From positions 214,070 through 278,069 of the forward strand of contig NZ_FYAU01000014.1 of the NCBI RefSeq assembly GCF_900185725.1: a stretch of 64,000 nucleotides of DNA, given 5' to 3'. The translations under genes and the position numbers were made by a program. Below the pieces are notes generated by a model. The model was given only the letters and a program-made list of their open reading frames with translations. It made no database searches and was not told the DNA's origin. This DNA is from Stappia sp. TSB10P1A. GTDB taxonomy: Bacteria > Pseudomonadota > Alphaproteobacteria > Rhizobiales > Stappiaceae. This document shows positions 54,049 through 64,000 of the stretch, one piece after another (the first letter of the stretch is position 1; every line of letters starts with the position of its first letter).

Positions 54049-55589
54049 TGAGCCGCCGCGTCGCCCTTGCCGGTTTCCTGCACGAAACCAACACCTTCGC
54101 CCCCTCGCTCGCAACCCTGGCCGAGTTCGAGCAGGGCGGCGGCTATCTGCCGCTGTCGCGCGGCGCGGAGATCTTCGCCCGCGCCGAGGGCGTCAATCTC
54201 GGCATCTCCGGCGCCATCGCCCATGGCCGCACGGCGGGCTGGGACATGGTGCCGGTGCTGTGGACCGGCGCGATTCCCTCCGCCCATGTGACGCGCGAGG
54301 CCTATGAGCGCATCGCCGGCGAGATCGTCGCCGGCATCGCCGCGAGCGGCCCGCTCGACGGCGTCTGCCTCGACCTGCATGGGGCCATGGTCGCCGAACA
54401 TCTCGACGACGGCGAGGGCGAGCTGATCGCCCGTGTCCGCGAGGCGGTCGGGCCGGATGTGCCCATCGCCGTCAGCCTCGACCTGCACGGCAACACCACG
54501 CCGCTGATGGTGGAACAGGCCGACCTGCTGGTCGCCTTCCGCACCTATCCGCATGTCGACATGGCGCAGACCGGCCGCCGCGCGGCGCAAGGCCTCGACC
54601 GCCTGATGCAGCGCGGCCGCCCCTTCGCCCGTGCCTTCCGCCGGTTGCCGTTCCTGATCCCGATCCCCTGGCAGTGCACCGTCATCGAGCCGGCCCGCAC
54701 CCTCTACCGCGAGCTGGCGGAGCTGGAGGGCGGCGAGGTCGCGAGCCTGTCCTACTGGATGGGCTTTCCCGCCGCCGACATTGCCGACTGCGGCCAGACC
54801 GTGCTCGCCTATGGCGAGACGCAGGCGGCGGCCGACCGCGCCGCCGAGCATCTGGTGGCACGGATCATGGAGAGCGAGGCGGCCTTTGCCGGCCGCGCCT
54901 TCACGCCCGACGAGGGCGTGCGCGAGGCGATGCGCATCGCGAAAGGTGCCACCCGCCCCGTGGTCATCGCCGACACGCAGGACAATCCCGGCGCCGGCGG
55001 TGATTCCAACACCATGGGCATGCTCAAGGCCCTGCTGCGCAACGGCGCTGAGAACGCCGCCATCGGCCTAATCATTGATCCTGCCGCCGCCCGCGCCGCC
55101 CATGCGGCCGGGGAGGGGGCTGAGATCACCATTCCGCTCGGCGGCCAGTCGAACGTTGCCGGCGACAGCCCGTTGGAGGCGACATTCCGCGTTAAGGCGC
55201 TGTCGGACGGCGCCCTGCATGCGACCGGCCCCTATTACGGCGGCACCCGCATGAATGTCGGGCCCTCCGCCTGCCTTGCCATCGACGGGGTGCGGATCGT
55301 CGTCGCCAGTCACAAGACCCAGATGGCCGATCTGGCGATGTACCGCTATGTTGGGATCGAACCGACACGCATGGACATCCTCGTCAACAAGAGCTCGGTG
55401 CATTTCCGCGCCGATTTCGACCCGATTGCCGAGACCGTTCTCGTCTGCACCGCCCCGGGGCCGATGCCCCTCGATCCGGCGGATCTTGCGTGGACGAAGC
55501 TGCGTCCCGGCATGCGACTGTCGCCCGGCGGACCGGCCTTCGTGCCGGCAGGCGCCGCGGCGAAGATGCCGCAAGCCATGGAGGGCTGA
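54048..55589 (+). CDS. M81-family metallopeptidase (MlrC-like)
   Basis: 513 aa. N-terminal domain (DUF1485-like) with HETNTF (12-17) and metal-site candidates in CLDLHGAMVAEH, VSLDLHGN and FRTYPHVDMAQTGRRA. The C-terminal domain holds DNPGAGGDSNTMGML and GPYYGGTRMNVGPSACL. MlrC acts on the linear products of microcystin breakdown in Sphingomonas; relatives occur widely next to peptide importers. Followed by a Dpp-type importer and two M20 enzymes, so it likely cleaves an imported peptide or amide. Substrate unknown. Confidence 0.85.
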   Translation: MSRRVALAGFLHETNTFAPSLATLAEFEQGGGYLPLSRGAEIFARAEGVNLGISGAIAHGRTAGWDMVPVLWTGAIPSAHVTREAYERIAGEIVAGIAASGPLDGVCLDLHGAMVAEHLDDGEGELIARVREAVGPDVPIAVSLDLHGNTTPLMVEQADLLVAFRTYPHVDMAQTGRRAAQGLDRLMQRGRPFARAFRRLPFLIPIPWQCTVIEPARTLYRELAELEGGEVASLSYWMGFPAADIADCGQTVLAYGETQAAADRAAEHLVARIMESEAAFAGRAFTPDEGVREAMRIAKGATRPVVIADTQDNPGAGGDSNTMGMLKALLRNGAENAAIGLIIDPAAARAAHAAGEGAEITIPLGGQSNVAGDSPLEATFRVKALSDGALHATGPYYGGTRMNVGPSACLAIDGVRIVVASHKTQMADLAMYRYVGIEPTRMDILVNKSSVHFRADFDPIAETVLVCTAPGPMPLDPADLAWTKLRPGMRLSPGGPAFVPAGAAAKMPQAMEG

Positions 55590-55695
55590 TCCGGAACCTG
55601 CGAGGACGCCTGCAGGGCTTGCGTTGCGGAGCGGGAGGAGTTTCCGCTTCGACAAGAAGAAAAACAAAATCACCTGACCAGAAAAGGGAAGCATC

Positions 55696-57336
55696 ATGCT
55701 GCATGACACTGCCACCACCTGCTCCACCCGGCGCGGCAAGGGCTGGGCGATGAAGGCCCGCCACACCGTCGCCGGCCTGCTTGCCGGCGCGCTGCTTGCC
55801 GGCACCGGCCTCGTGACCCCGGCCGATGCCGCCGGCAAGACCATCACCGCGGTGATGCATTCGGGCCTGCGCGTGCTCGACCCGATCATCACCACGGCGC
55901 ATATCAGCCGCAACCATGCCTACATGATCTACGACGTGCTGGTCGCGGTGGACGAGAACTTCACCCCGCGTCCGCAGATGGCCGACTGGACGATCTCCGA
56001 CGACGGTCTCGTCTACACCTTCACCCTGCGCGACGGGCTGAAGTTCCATGACGGCGCCCCGGTCACCTCGGCCGATGCCATCGCCTCGCTGACCCGCTGG
56101 GGCAAGCGCGATTCCGGCGGCCAGTTGATCTTCGACATCACCGAGAGCCTTGAGGCCAAGGACGACAAGACCTTCGTGTGGACGCTGAAGAGCCCGTTCC
56201 CGGCGCTGCTCGACACGGTCGGCAAGCAGTCGGCGCTGCCGCCCTTCATCATGCCCGAGCGCGTCGCCAGCGGCCCGGCCGACACGGCGGTCACCGACTA
56301 TGTCGGCTCCGGCCCCTTCATCTTCATCGAGTCCGAGTACCAGCCGGGCGTCTCCGTCACCTATCGCAAGTTTGAGGACTATGTCCCGCGCGACGAGCCG
56401 GCGAGCTGGATGGCCGGCGGCAAGGTGGTCCATGTCGACGAGGTCAAGTGGGTGACCATGCCGGACGCCCAGACCGCCATCAACGCGATCATGTCGGGCG
56501 AGATCGACTATCTGGAGCAGGTGCAGATCGACCTTCTGCCGATCCTCGCCGCCAGCGACGACGTCACGGTCGAGACCCGCGACGATCTCGGCTATCAGGC
56601 CATCGGCCGGATGAACTTCAAGCATCCGCCCTTCGACAACAAGAAGATCCGCCAGGCGGCGCAGATGGCGCTCAGCCAGGCCGACGTGCTCGGCACGCTG
56701 ATCGGCAACCCGGACTACTACACGGTCTGCGGCGCGATCTTCGGCTGCGGCACGCCGCTCGCCGACGAGTCCGGCGCCGAGACGCTGGTCTCCGGCGGCG
56801 ACATCGAAGGCGCCAAGAAGCTGCTGGAGGAAGCCGGCTATGACGGCACCCCGGTCGTCCTGATGCAGCCGACCGACGTCGTCAGCCTCACCGCCCAGCC
56901 GGTGGTCGCCGCCCAGGCCTTCCGCAATGCCGGCTTCAATGTCGACATGCAGCCGATGGACTGGCAGACGCTGGTGACGCGCCGCGCCAGCCAGGCCAAG
57001 CCCTCCGAGGGCGGCTGGAACATCTTCTTCACCAACTGGCTGGTGCCGGAGGTCAACTCGCCCCTGATCAGCCCGATGCTCAACGGCCGCGGCGACAGCG
57101 CCTGGTTCGGCTGGCCGTCCGACGAGGAGATCGAGGCCCTCAAGGCCGAGTTCATCGCCGCCGACACGCCGGAGAAGCAGAAGGAGGTGGCGGTCCGGAT
57201 CCAGAAGCACACGCTGGACAACGTCCTCTACATCCCGCTCGGCCAGTATGCGTCGCCCCAGGCGCGCAGCAACAAGCTGACCGACATGCTGCCTTCGCCG
57301 GTTCCGGTGTTCTGGAACGTCAAGAAGGCGGACTGA
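55696..57336 (+). CDS. ABC transporter solute-binding protein, peptide/opine type (SBP_bac_5)
   Basis: 546 aa. The signal peptide is best read from MKARHTVAGLLAGALLAG with cleavage near TPADA; an ATG at 55750 would give a shorter signal than the ATG at 55696. Cluster 5 features: ARPQMADW-like FTPRPQMADWTIS, YTFTLRDGLKFHDGAPVTSAD, and VGSGPFIF. Binds the substrate in the periplasm for the permeases that follow; a strong stem-loop lies after the stop. Confidence 0.9.
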   Translation: MLHDTATTCSTRRGKGWAMKARHTVAGLLAGALLAGTGLVTPADAAGKTITAVMHSGLRVLDPIITTAHISRNHAYMIYDVLVAVDENFTPRPQMADWTISDDGLVYTFTLRDGLKFHDGAPVTSADAIASLTRWGKRDSGGQLIFDITESLEAKDDKTFVWTLKSPFPALLDTVGKQSALPPFIMPERVASGPADTAVTDYVGSGPFIFIESEYQPGVSVTYRKFEDYVPRDEPASWMAGGKVVHVDEVKWVTMPDAQTAINAIMSGEIDYLEQVQIDLLPILAASDDVTVETRDDLGYQAIGRMNFKHPPFDNKKIRQAAQMALSQADVLGTLIGNPDYYTVCGAIFGCGTPLADESGAETLVSGGDIEGAKKLLEEAGYDGTPVVLMQPTDVVSLTAQPVVAAQAFRNAGFNVDMQPMDWQTLVTRRASQAKPSEGGWNIFFTNWLVPEVNSPLISPMLNGRGDSAWFGWPSDEEIEALKAEFIAADTPEKQKEVAVRIQKHTLDNVLYIPLGQYASPQARSNKLTDMLPSPVPVFWNVKKAD

Positions 57337-57352
57337 CCGGGCCGTGACGCCC

Positions 57353-57379
57353 GCCGCCCGGCCCTTTCGGCCGGGCGGC
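57353..57379 (+). promoter_or_regulatory. Intercistronic stem-loop after the binding-protein gene
   Basis: Perfect 11-bp stem gccgcccggcc/ggccgggcggc with loop ctttc, 16 bases after the stop. Probably protects the upstream message and gives excess binding protein. Confidence 0.6.
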
Positions 57380-57485
57380 CAGCCTCGCCGATCCGGCATC
57401 CGGCCGGTGGCGGAGCGCGGCATGTCCGCCGTTCCCGTCACCGGCCCCGTCCGGGACACCGAACCGTCAGGAGCAGCAACCCGCG

Positions 57486-58427
57486 ATGCTAGGCTATATC
57501 CTGCGGCGCATCCTCGCCGTCATTCCCGTGATGGTGATCGTCGCCGTCTTCGTCTTCCTGCTGCTGCGGCTGACGCCGGGCGATCCGGCCGCGATCATCG
57601 CCGGCGACATGGCAACGCCCGCCCAGCTTGAGCGCATCCGCACCTCGCTCGGCCTCGCCGAACCGCTGCACGTCCAGTTCTTCACCTGGGTCGGGCTCCT
57701 GCTGCAGGGCGATCTCGGCACCTCGCTGATCTCCAACACCGCGGTGACGACGATGATCGGCCAGCGGATCTGGCCGACGATCAACATCGCCGTCATGACC
57801 ATCCTGCTGTCGGTGGCGATCGCCGTGCCGATGGGCGTGCTCGCCGCCTGGCGGCACCGCACCTGGGCCGATTACGCGGTGATGAGCTTCTCGGTGCTCG
57901 GCTTCTCGATCCCGGTCTTCGTCATCGGCTACATCTTCATCCAGGTCTTCTCGATCAATCTGCGCTGGCTGCCGGTGCAGGGCTACACCGCCCCGTCCGA
58001 CGATTTCGGCCGCTTCCTGGCTCGCGCCATCCTGCCCTGCCTGACGCTGGCGACGATCTATGTGGCGCTGATCGCCCGCATGACCCGCGCCTCGATGCTG
58101 GAAGTGCTCGGCGAGGACTATATCCGCACCGCCCGCGCCAAGGGCGTCAGCGAGCGCATCGTCCTGTTCCGCCACGCGCTGCGCAATGCGGCGGTGCCGA
58201 TCATGACCATCATCGGCACCGGTTTCGCGCTCTTGATCGGCGGCGTCGTGGTGACCGAGAGCGTCTTCAACATCCCCGGCATCGGCCGGCTGACGGTCGA
58301 TGCGATCCTCGCCCGCGACTATCCCGTGATCCAGGCGATGATCCTGCTGACCAGCGGTCTCTACGTCTTCATCAACCTGCTGATCGACCTGTCCTACACC
58401 CTGTTCGACCCGAGGATCCGCTACTGA
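57486..58427 (+). CDS. ABC peptide transporter permease, DppB type
   Basis: 313 aa, six membrane segments. Starts MLGYILRRILAVIPVMVIVAV, then LRLTPGDPAAI as in DppB/OppB. The EAA loop is visible as EDYIRTARAKGVSERIVLFRHALRNA. Cytoplasmic loop contacts the fused ATPase. Confidence 0.92.
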   Translation: MLGYILRRILAVIPVMVIVAVFVFLLLRLTPGDPAAIIAGDMATPAQLERIRTSLGLAEPLHVQFFTWVGLLLQGDLGTSLISNTAVTTMIGQRIWPTINIAVMTILLSVAIAVPMGVLAAWRHRTWADYAVMSFSVLGFSIPVFVIGYIFIQVFSINLRWLPVQGYTAPSDDFGRFLARAILPCLTLATIYVALIARMTRASMLEVLGEDYIRTARAKGVSERIVLFRHALRNAAVPIMTIIGTGFALLIGGVVVTESVFNIPGIGRLTVDAILARDYPVIQAMILLTSGLYVFINLLIDLSYTLFDPRIRY

Positions 58428-58484
58428 TGTCCCCCCTGTTCCAGCAGCGCGCCTCCAGCGCCCACACGAGGGGGAGGGCGCGCG

Positions 58485-59369
58485 ATGCAGGCTGACCGGC
58501 ACCCCGCCTCCCGCATGCAGTGGCTGTTCGGGGCGATCGCCCTGCCGGCCGGCTGGCGCCTCGGCGTCGGCCCCATCATCGCCGCCATCGTGCTGGTGGC
58601 GATCGTCGCCTCGGCGCTGCTCGCGCCGCTCATCGTGCCGCACAACCCCATGACCATGGACGCCGTCCAGCGGCTCAAGGGCCCGAGCGAGACCTTTCCG
58701 CTCGGCACCGACGCCTATGGCCGCGACGTGCTCTCCCGCGTCGTCACCGGCGGGCGCATCTCGCTGCTGATCGGCGTCGGCGCCGCCGTCGTCAGCGTGC
58801 TGATCGGCCTGATGATCGGCCTCGTCTCCGGCTTCTTCCGCACCGCCGACGCCGTCATCATGCGGGTGATGGACAGCCTGATGGCGATCCCCTCGATCCT
58901 GCTGGCGATCGCGCTGGTCGCGCTCAACGGGCCGAGCATCTGGTCGGTGATGGCGGCGATCACCATCCCCGAGATCCCGCGCGTCGTGCGCCTCGTGCGC
59001 TCCGTCGTGCTGTCGGCGCGCGAGGAGCCCTATGTCGAGGCGGCCATCGCGCTCGGCTCCTCCATGCCCAAGATCCTGTGGCAGCACCTGATGCCCAACA
59101 CCCTGGCGCCGCTGACGGTGCAGGGCACCTATATCTGCGCCTCCGCCATCCTCACCGAGGCGATCCTCTCCTTCCTCGGCGCCGGCGTTTCCACCGAGAT
59201 CCCGACCTGGGGCAACATCATGGCCGAGGGCCGCGTCTACTTCCAGCTCAAGCCCTCGCTGATCTTCTGGCCGGGCCTGATGCTGTCGCTGTGCATCCTG
59301 TCCATCAACCTGCTCGGCGACACGGCCCGCGACGTGCTCGACCCGCGCCTGAAGAAGCGGGAGGCCTGA
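58485..59369 (+). CDS. ABC peptide transporter permease, DppC type
   Basis: 294 aa, six membrane segments. FPLGTDAYGRDVLSRVVTGGRISLLIG is the DppC signature, and EEPYVEAAIALGSSMPKILWQHLMPN is the EAA loop. GAGGGGGAGGG lies before its ATG. Pairs with the DppB-like permease. Confidence 0.92.
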   Translation: MQADRHPASRMQWLFGAIALPAGWRLGVGPIIAAIVLVAIVASALLAPLIVPHNPMTMDAVQRLKGPSETFPLGTDAYGRDVLSRVVTGGRISLLIGVGAAVVSVLIGLMIGLVSGFFRTADAVIMRVMDSLMAIPSILLAIALVALNGPSIWSVMAAITIPEIPRVVRLVRSVVLSAREEPYVEAAIALGSSMPKILWQHLMPNTLAPLTVQGTYICASAILTEAILSFLGAGVSTEIPTWGNIMAEGRVYFQLKPSLIFWPGLMLSLCILSINLLGDTARDVLDPRLKKREA

Positions 59370-59371
59370 CC

Positions 59372-61033
<1,662 letters not shown>

Positions 61034-61070
61034 TCCCGCGCGCCAACAACGACACCTGGAGGATTTCAAG

Positions 61071-62234
61071 ATGCCCGTATTGCCGCAGATCGCCGGCTAT
61101 GCCGACGAACTCACCGCCATCCGCCGCGACTTCCACGAGCACCCGGAAATCGGCTTCCAGGAGGTCCGCACCTCCGGCATCGTCGCCGAGCTCCTGCGCA
61201 AGTGGGGCGTCGACGAGGTCCATACCGGCATCGGCAAGACCGGCGTCGTCGGCATCATCAAGGGCAATGGCGAGGGCGGGCGCACCGTCGGCCTGCGCGC
61301 CGACATGGACGCCCTGCCGATGGATGAGCTGACCAACCTGCCGTATGCGTCCAAGACCCCCGGCGCCTTCCACGGCTGCGGCCACGACAGCCACACCGCC
61401 ATGCTGCTGGGCGCGGCGCGCTATCTCGCCGCCACCCGCAATTTCTCCGGCACGGCGGTGCTGATCTTCCAGCCGGCGGAGGAGGGGCTGGGCGGTGCCC
61501 GCGCCATGATCGCCGACGGGTTGTTCGAGCGCTTCCCCTGCGACGAGATCTACGGCATGCACAACAACCCGCTCGCCCCGCCGGAGCAGTTCGGCATCAA
61601 GCCGGGCGCGGCGATGGCGGGGGCCAGCTTCTTCGACATCACCATCAACGGGATCGGCAGCCACGGCGCCATGCCGCACCATGCGCGCGACCCCATCGTC
61701 ATTGCCAGCGCGCTTGTGCAGAGCCTGCAGTCCGTCGTCAGCCGCAATGTCGAGGCGACCGAGCCGGCCGTCTTCTCCGTCACCCAGATCCATGCCGGCT
61801 CGGCCTACAACGTGGTACCGGACAAGGCGGTGATCTCCGGCACCATCCGCTACTTCTCCGACCATGTGCGCGACGTCATCCACCGGCGCGCGGAAAAGAT
61901 CTGCGCCGGCTTTGCCGAGGCCTATGAGGTCGAGATCATCGCCGACCTGCGCCCGACCTTCGACGTGCTGGTCAACGATGCCGATCTTGCCGAGGCCTAT
62001 CGCGAGGCGGCGAGCGAGATCGTCGGCGCCGCCAAGGCGACCGTCACCAGGGATCTGGTGACCGGCAGCGAGGACTTCGCCGACATGCTCAAGGTGGTTC
62101 CGGGCGCCTATTGCACCCTCGGCCACAAGGGCGAGGTGCCGGTCCACAATCCCGGCTTCCTGCTCGACGACGACATGCTTCCTGTCGGGGCCAGCATCAT
62201 GGCGCGCATCGTCGAAAAACGCATGCCCTTGTGA
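61071..62234 (+). CDS. M20D-family amidohydrolase (hippurate/IAA-amino-acid hydrolase type)
   Basis: 387 aa. Metal and catalytic blocks: FHEHPEIGFQE, GLRADMDALPM, HGCGHDSHTAMLLGAA, FQPAEEGLGGARAMI, and YGMHNNPLAP. GGAGG site before ATG. Hydrolyses N-acyl amino acids or small amides; likely processes imported compounds in this locus. Confidence 0.9.
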   Translation: MPVLPQIAGYADELTAIRRDFHEHPEIGFQEVRTSGIVAELLRKWGVDEVHTGIGKTGVVGIIKGNGEGGRTVGLRADMDALPMDELTNLPYASKTPGAFHGCGHDSHTAMLLGAARYLAATRNFSGTAVLIFQPAEEGLGGARAMIADGLFERFPCDEIYGMHNNPLAPPEQFGIKPGAAMAGASFFDITINGIGSHGAMPHHARDPIVIASALVQSLQSVVSRNVEATEPAVFSVTQIHAGSAYNVVPDKAVISGTIRYFSDHVRDVIHRRAEKICAGFAEAYEVEIIADLRPTFDVLVNDADLAEAYREAASEIVGAAKATVTRDLVTGSEDFADMLKVVPGAYCTLGHKGEVPVHNPGFLLDDDMLPVGASIMARIVEKRMPL

Positions 62235-62269
62235 GTTTTCGCCCCCCAGCAACCTTTCAGGATCTTTCC

Positions 62270-63400
62270 ATGAGCTATCTTGATCTGCCGTTCGACACGG
62301 ACACGATGCTTGCCGCCCTCCGGCCCTGGGTCGAATGCGAGAGCCCGACCTATGATGCCGCCGCCGTCGACCGGATGATGGACCTTGCCGCCTATGATCT
62401 TGCCGCCGCCGGCGCCGAGATCGAGCGCATTCCCGGCCGCATGGGCTTCGGCGGTTCGGTGCGTGCGCGCATGCCGCACAAGGACTTCGGCAAGCCCGGC
62501 ATCCTCGTCTCCGGCCATCTCGACACCGTGCACCCCATCGGCACGCTGCAACAGAACCCCTGGCGCGTCGAGAACGGGCGCTGCTACGGCCCCGGCATCC
62601 AGGACATGAAGGGCGGCTGCTACGTCACCGTCGAGGTGCTGCGCCAGCTCGCGCTCGCCGGCATCGAGACGCCGCTGCCGGTCACCGTCCTGTTCACGCC
62701 GGACGAGGAGGTCGGCACCCCCTCCACCCGCGAGCTGATCGAGATGGAGGCGCGCAAGAACAAATATGTCCTGGTGCCCGAGCCCGCCCATCACGATGGC
62801 TCCGCCGTCACCGGGCGCTTCGCCATCGCCCGTTTCAACGTCAGGACCTTTGGCCGGCCGAGCCATGCCGGCTGGGCGCTGAAGGACGGCCGCTCGGCGA
62901 TTGCCGCCATGGCCCGCAAGATCCTCGAGATCGAGGCGATGACGACGGAGGACTGCACCTTCTCCGTCGGCGTCATCCATGCCGGCCAGTGGGTCAACTG
63001 CGTCTCCTCCTCCTGCGAGGCGCAGGTCCTGTCGATGGCCAAGCGCCAGCACGACCTCGACGAGGGCGTCAAGCGCATGCTGGCGCTGAACGGCGAGGAG
63101 AACGACGTGGTGATCGAGGTGACGCGCGGCGTCACCCGCCCGGTGTGGGAGCCGGACGAGGGCACGCTCGCGGTCTACGAAACCGCGCGCGGCATTGCCG
63201 GTGAGCTCGGCTTCGATCTCACCCATTGCAGCGCCGGCGGCGGTTCGGACGGCAACTTCACCGGCGCCCTCGGCATCCCGACGCTCGATTCCATCGGCGT
63301 GCGCGGCTCGGGCCTGCACACGCTCACCGAACATATCGAGGTCGACAGCCTCGTCGAGCGCGGCAAGCTCATCGCCGGCCTGCTCCTCAAGCTGAAGTAA
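62270..63400 (+). CDS. M20-family metallopeptidase (ArgE/DapE/CPG2 type)
   Basis: 376 aa. Zinc ligands in VSGHLDTVHP, GPGIQDMKGG, FTPDEEVGTPST and EPAHHDGSAVTG; dimerisation region follows (GRPSHAGWALKDGRSAIAAMA), and the final ligand is in GLHTLTEHIEVDSL. 35 bases after the M20D gene; probably the last gene of the operon. Confidence 0.9.
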   Translation: MSYLDLPFDTDTMLAALRPWVECESPTYDAAAVDRMMDLAAYDLAAAGAEIERIPGRMGFGGSVRARMPHKDFGKPGILVSGHLDTVHPIGTLQQNPWRVENGRCYGPGIQDMKGGCYVTVEVLRQLALAGIETPLPVTVLFTPDEEVGTPSTRELIEMEARKNKYVLVPEPAHHDGSAVTGRFAIARFNVRTFGRPSHAGWALKDGRSAIAAMARKILEIEAMTTEDCTFSVGVIHAGQWVNCVSSSCEAQVLSMAKRQHDLDEGVKRMLALNGEENDVVIEVTRGVTRPVWEPDEGTLAVYETARGIAGELGFDLTHCSAGGGSDGNFTGALGIPTLDSIGVRGSGLHTLTEHIEVDSLVERGKLIAGLLLKLK

Positions 63401-63418
63401 CCGCGCGGCGTCCTTCCG

Positions 63419-63689
63419 CCTCACGTCTGCCGGGGTTGCCATTGGTTCCCGGCTCTCCGGCTTCGCCTGCGGCCGGGACGACATCCGAGAGGGAGGCGCC
63501 GCCTTGCCTCCTCTCGGCCGTCACCCCGGCCGCCGTCGTCATGCCGCCGCCTCGCCCCATCCACAGGCCGTCACCCCGGCCGCCGCCGTCATGCCGCCGC
63601 CATTGCCCCACCCACAGGCCGTCACCCCGGCCGCGCGCAGCGCAGAGCCGGGGCCTATTGGCTGCCAGAGCGGCGGCGAGGACGCGTCA
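63419..63689. repeat. Intergenic repeat, copy C, downstream of the peptidase operon
   Basis: Related to copies A and B: ggttcccggct...ccgggacgac near 63444-63482, and gtcaccccggcc...ggggcctattggctgccaga to gaggacgcg near 63621-63686. It is interrupted by an internal tandem array. This is most of the 508-base gene-free gap. Confidence 0.7.
63516..63640. repeat. 50/51-bp tandem units inside copy C
   Basis: Units beginning ggccgtcaccccggccgccg start at 63516, 63566 and 63617 (third partial). Each carries ccccggcc and atgccgccgc. Confidence 0.75.
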
Positions 63690-63874
63690 ACATCTCCCCC
63701 GCGTCATCCCGCACGCAGCGTAGCGCAGATGCGGGATCGGGGAGCCGGGGGCCTCGCGGCAGCACGCCCGGACGCCGCCGCAACCGCCGTGGCTCGTCGG
63801 TTCCGGGTCGCGCGATGCTCGTCTGGGAAGACGCAAGGAGAGGCATTCCGCCTCACTCCGACTGAAGGTGCCAT

Positions 63875-63900
63875 TGGACTTGCTTCGCAAAAGTGGAGAG
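63875..63900 (-). repeat. Possible terminal inverted repeat of the IS3-family element
   Basis: tggacttgcttcgcaaaagt lies just outside the transposase stop, at the border with the intergenic repeats. The other IS end is outside the window, so it cannot be confirmed. Confidence 0.3.
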
Positions 63901-63908
63901 GGGTTTTG

Positions 63909-64000
63909 TTATCCGCCCATTTTTTCGAACTGGACGGGGCTGATGTATCCAAGCGCCGAGTGGCGTCTTGAGGGATTGTAGAAACCGTCGATGTAGCGCG
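63909..64000 (-). mobile_element. IS3-family transposase (OrfB), C-terminal fragment at window edge
   Basis: Reading from the right edge on the minus strand gives RYIDGFYNPSRRHSALGYIS then PVQFEKMGG and a TAA at 63909-63911. This is the C-terminal rve-domain end of IS3-type transposases (the YN..RRHSALGY..P motif). The rest continues beyond the window. Confidence 0.85.

Noticed and set aside
63401..63908. Open frames downstream of the last M20 gene
   Set aside because: They coincide with tandem and dispersed repeats and lack start signals.

Overview
The window is high-GC DNA with the dense, ATGA-overlapped operons and gene families of an alphaproteobacterium: a matPQMAB-type malonate operon, TRAP and Dpp transporters, DUF2585, NsrR and several FCD-type GntR regulators. 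A Hyphomicrobiales/Stappiaceae-like host is an inference from gene content, not a phylogenetic result. Both ends cut through genes: a giant polyketide synthase/peptide synthetase enters from the left, and an IS3-family transposase runs off the right end.

Region 1 (1-17190) is the 3' part of one trans-AT PKS-NRPS megasynthase. Visible domain order is [end of DH]-KR-ACP / KS-DH-ACP / KS-DH-ACP / KS-KR-ACP / KS(non-elongating)-ACP / C-A-PCP-TE. No acyltransferase is present. The last KS has lost the HGTGT histidine, the A-domain pocket has acidic residues pointing to a basic amino acid, and the chain ends in a thioesterase, so this is the end of an assembly line whose beginning lies outside the window.

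Region 2 (17.3-25.9 kb) holds envelope and poorly characterised genes. There is an operon of an SPFH protein, a membrane-anchored periplasmic-binding-fold protein and a tiny membrane protein; a minus-strand group of a ParA/MinD-like ATPase and two DUF697 membrane proteins; two convergent, overlapping glycosyltransferase-like genes; and a DUF2585 gene. Region 3 (26.0-37.1 kb) is mostly housekeeping: prfC, Nudix hydrolase, PiT phosphate transporter, a DUF2157/GDYXXLXY pair, an NsrR-truncated haemoglobin operon with two membrane microproteins, uup, a GntR regulator and an L,D-transpeptidase lipoprotein.

Region 4 (37.2-44.1 kb) is a malonate island: divergent matR with a recognisable operator, then matP-matQ-matM (TRAP uptake), matA (malonyl-CoA decarboxylase) and matB (malonyl-CoA synthetase), closed by a clear intrinsic terminator. 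MatB makes malonyl-CoA, which is also the PKS extender unit; a metabolic link is possible but unproven. Region 5 (44.1-52.0 kb) holds a soluble globin-MCP-CZB chemoreceptor, a HerA-like ATPase and an RND efflux adaptor/pump pair.

Region 6 (53.0-63.4 kb) is a peptide uptake and breakdown locus: an IclR regulator, an M81 (MlrC-like) peptidase preceded by a possible coupled leader ORF, a Dpp-type ABC importer with a fused double ATPase, and two M20 hydrolases. It is bracketed by two gene-free stretches (52.04-53.02 kb and 63.40-63.91 kb) that share a family of intergenic repeats. No tRNA, rRNA or CRISPR array was recognised.
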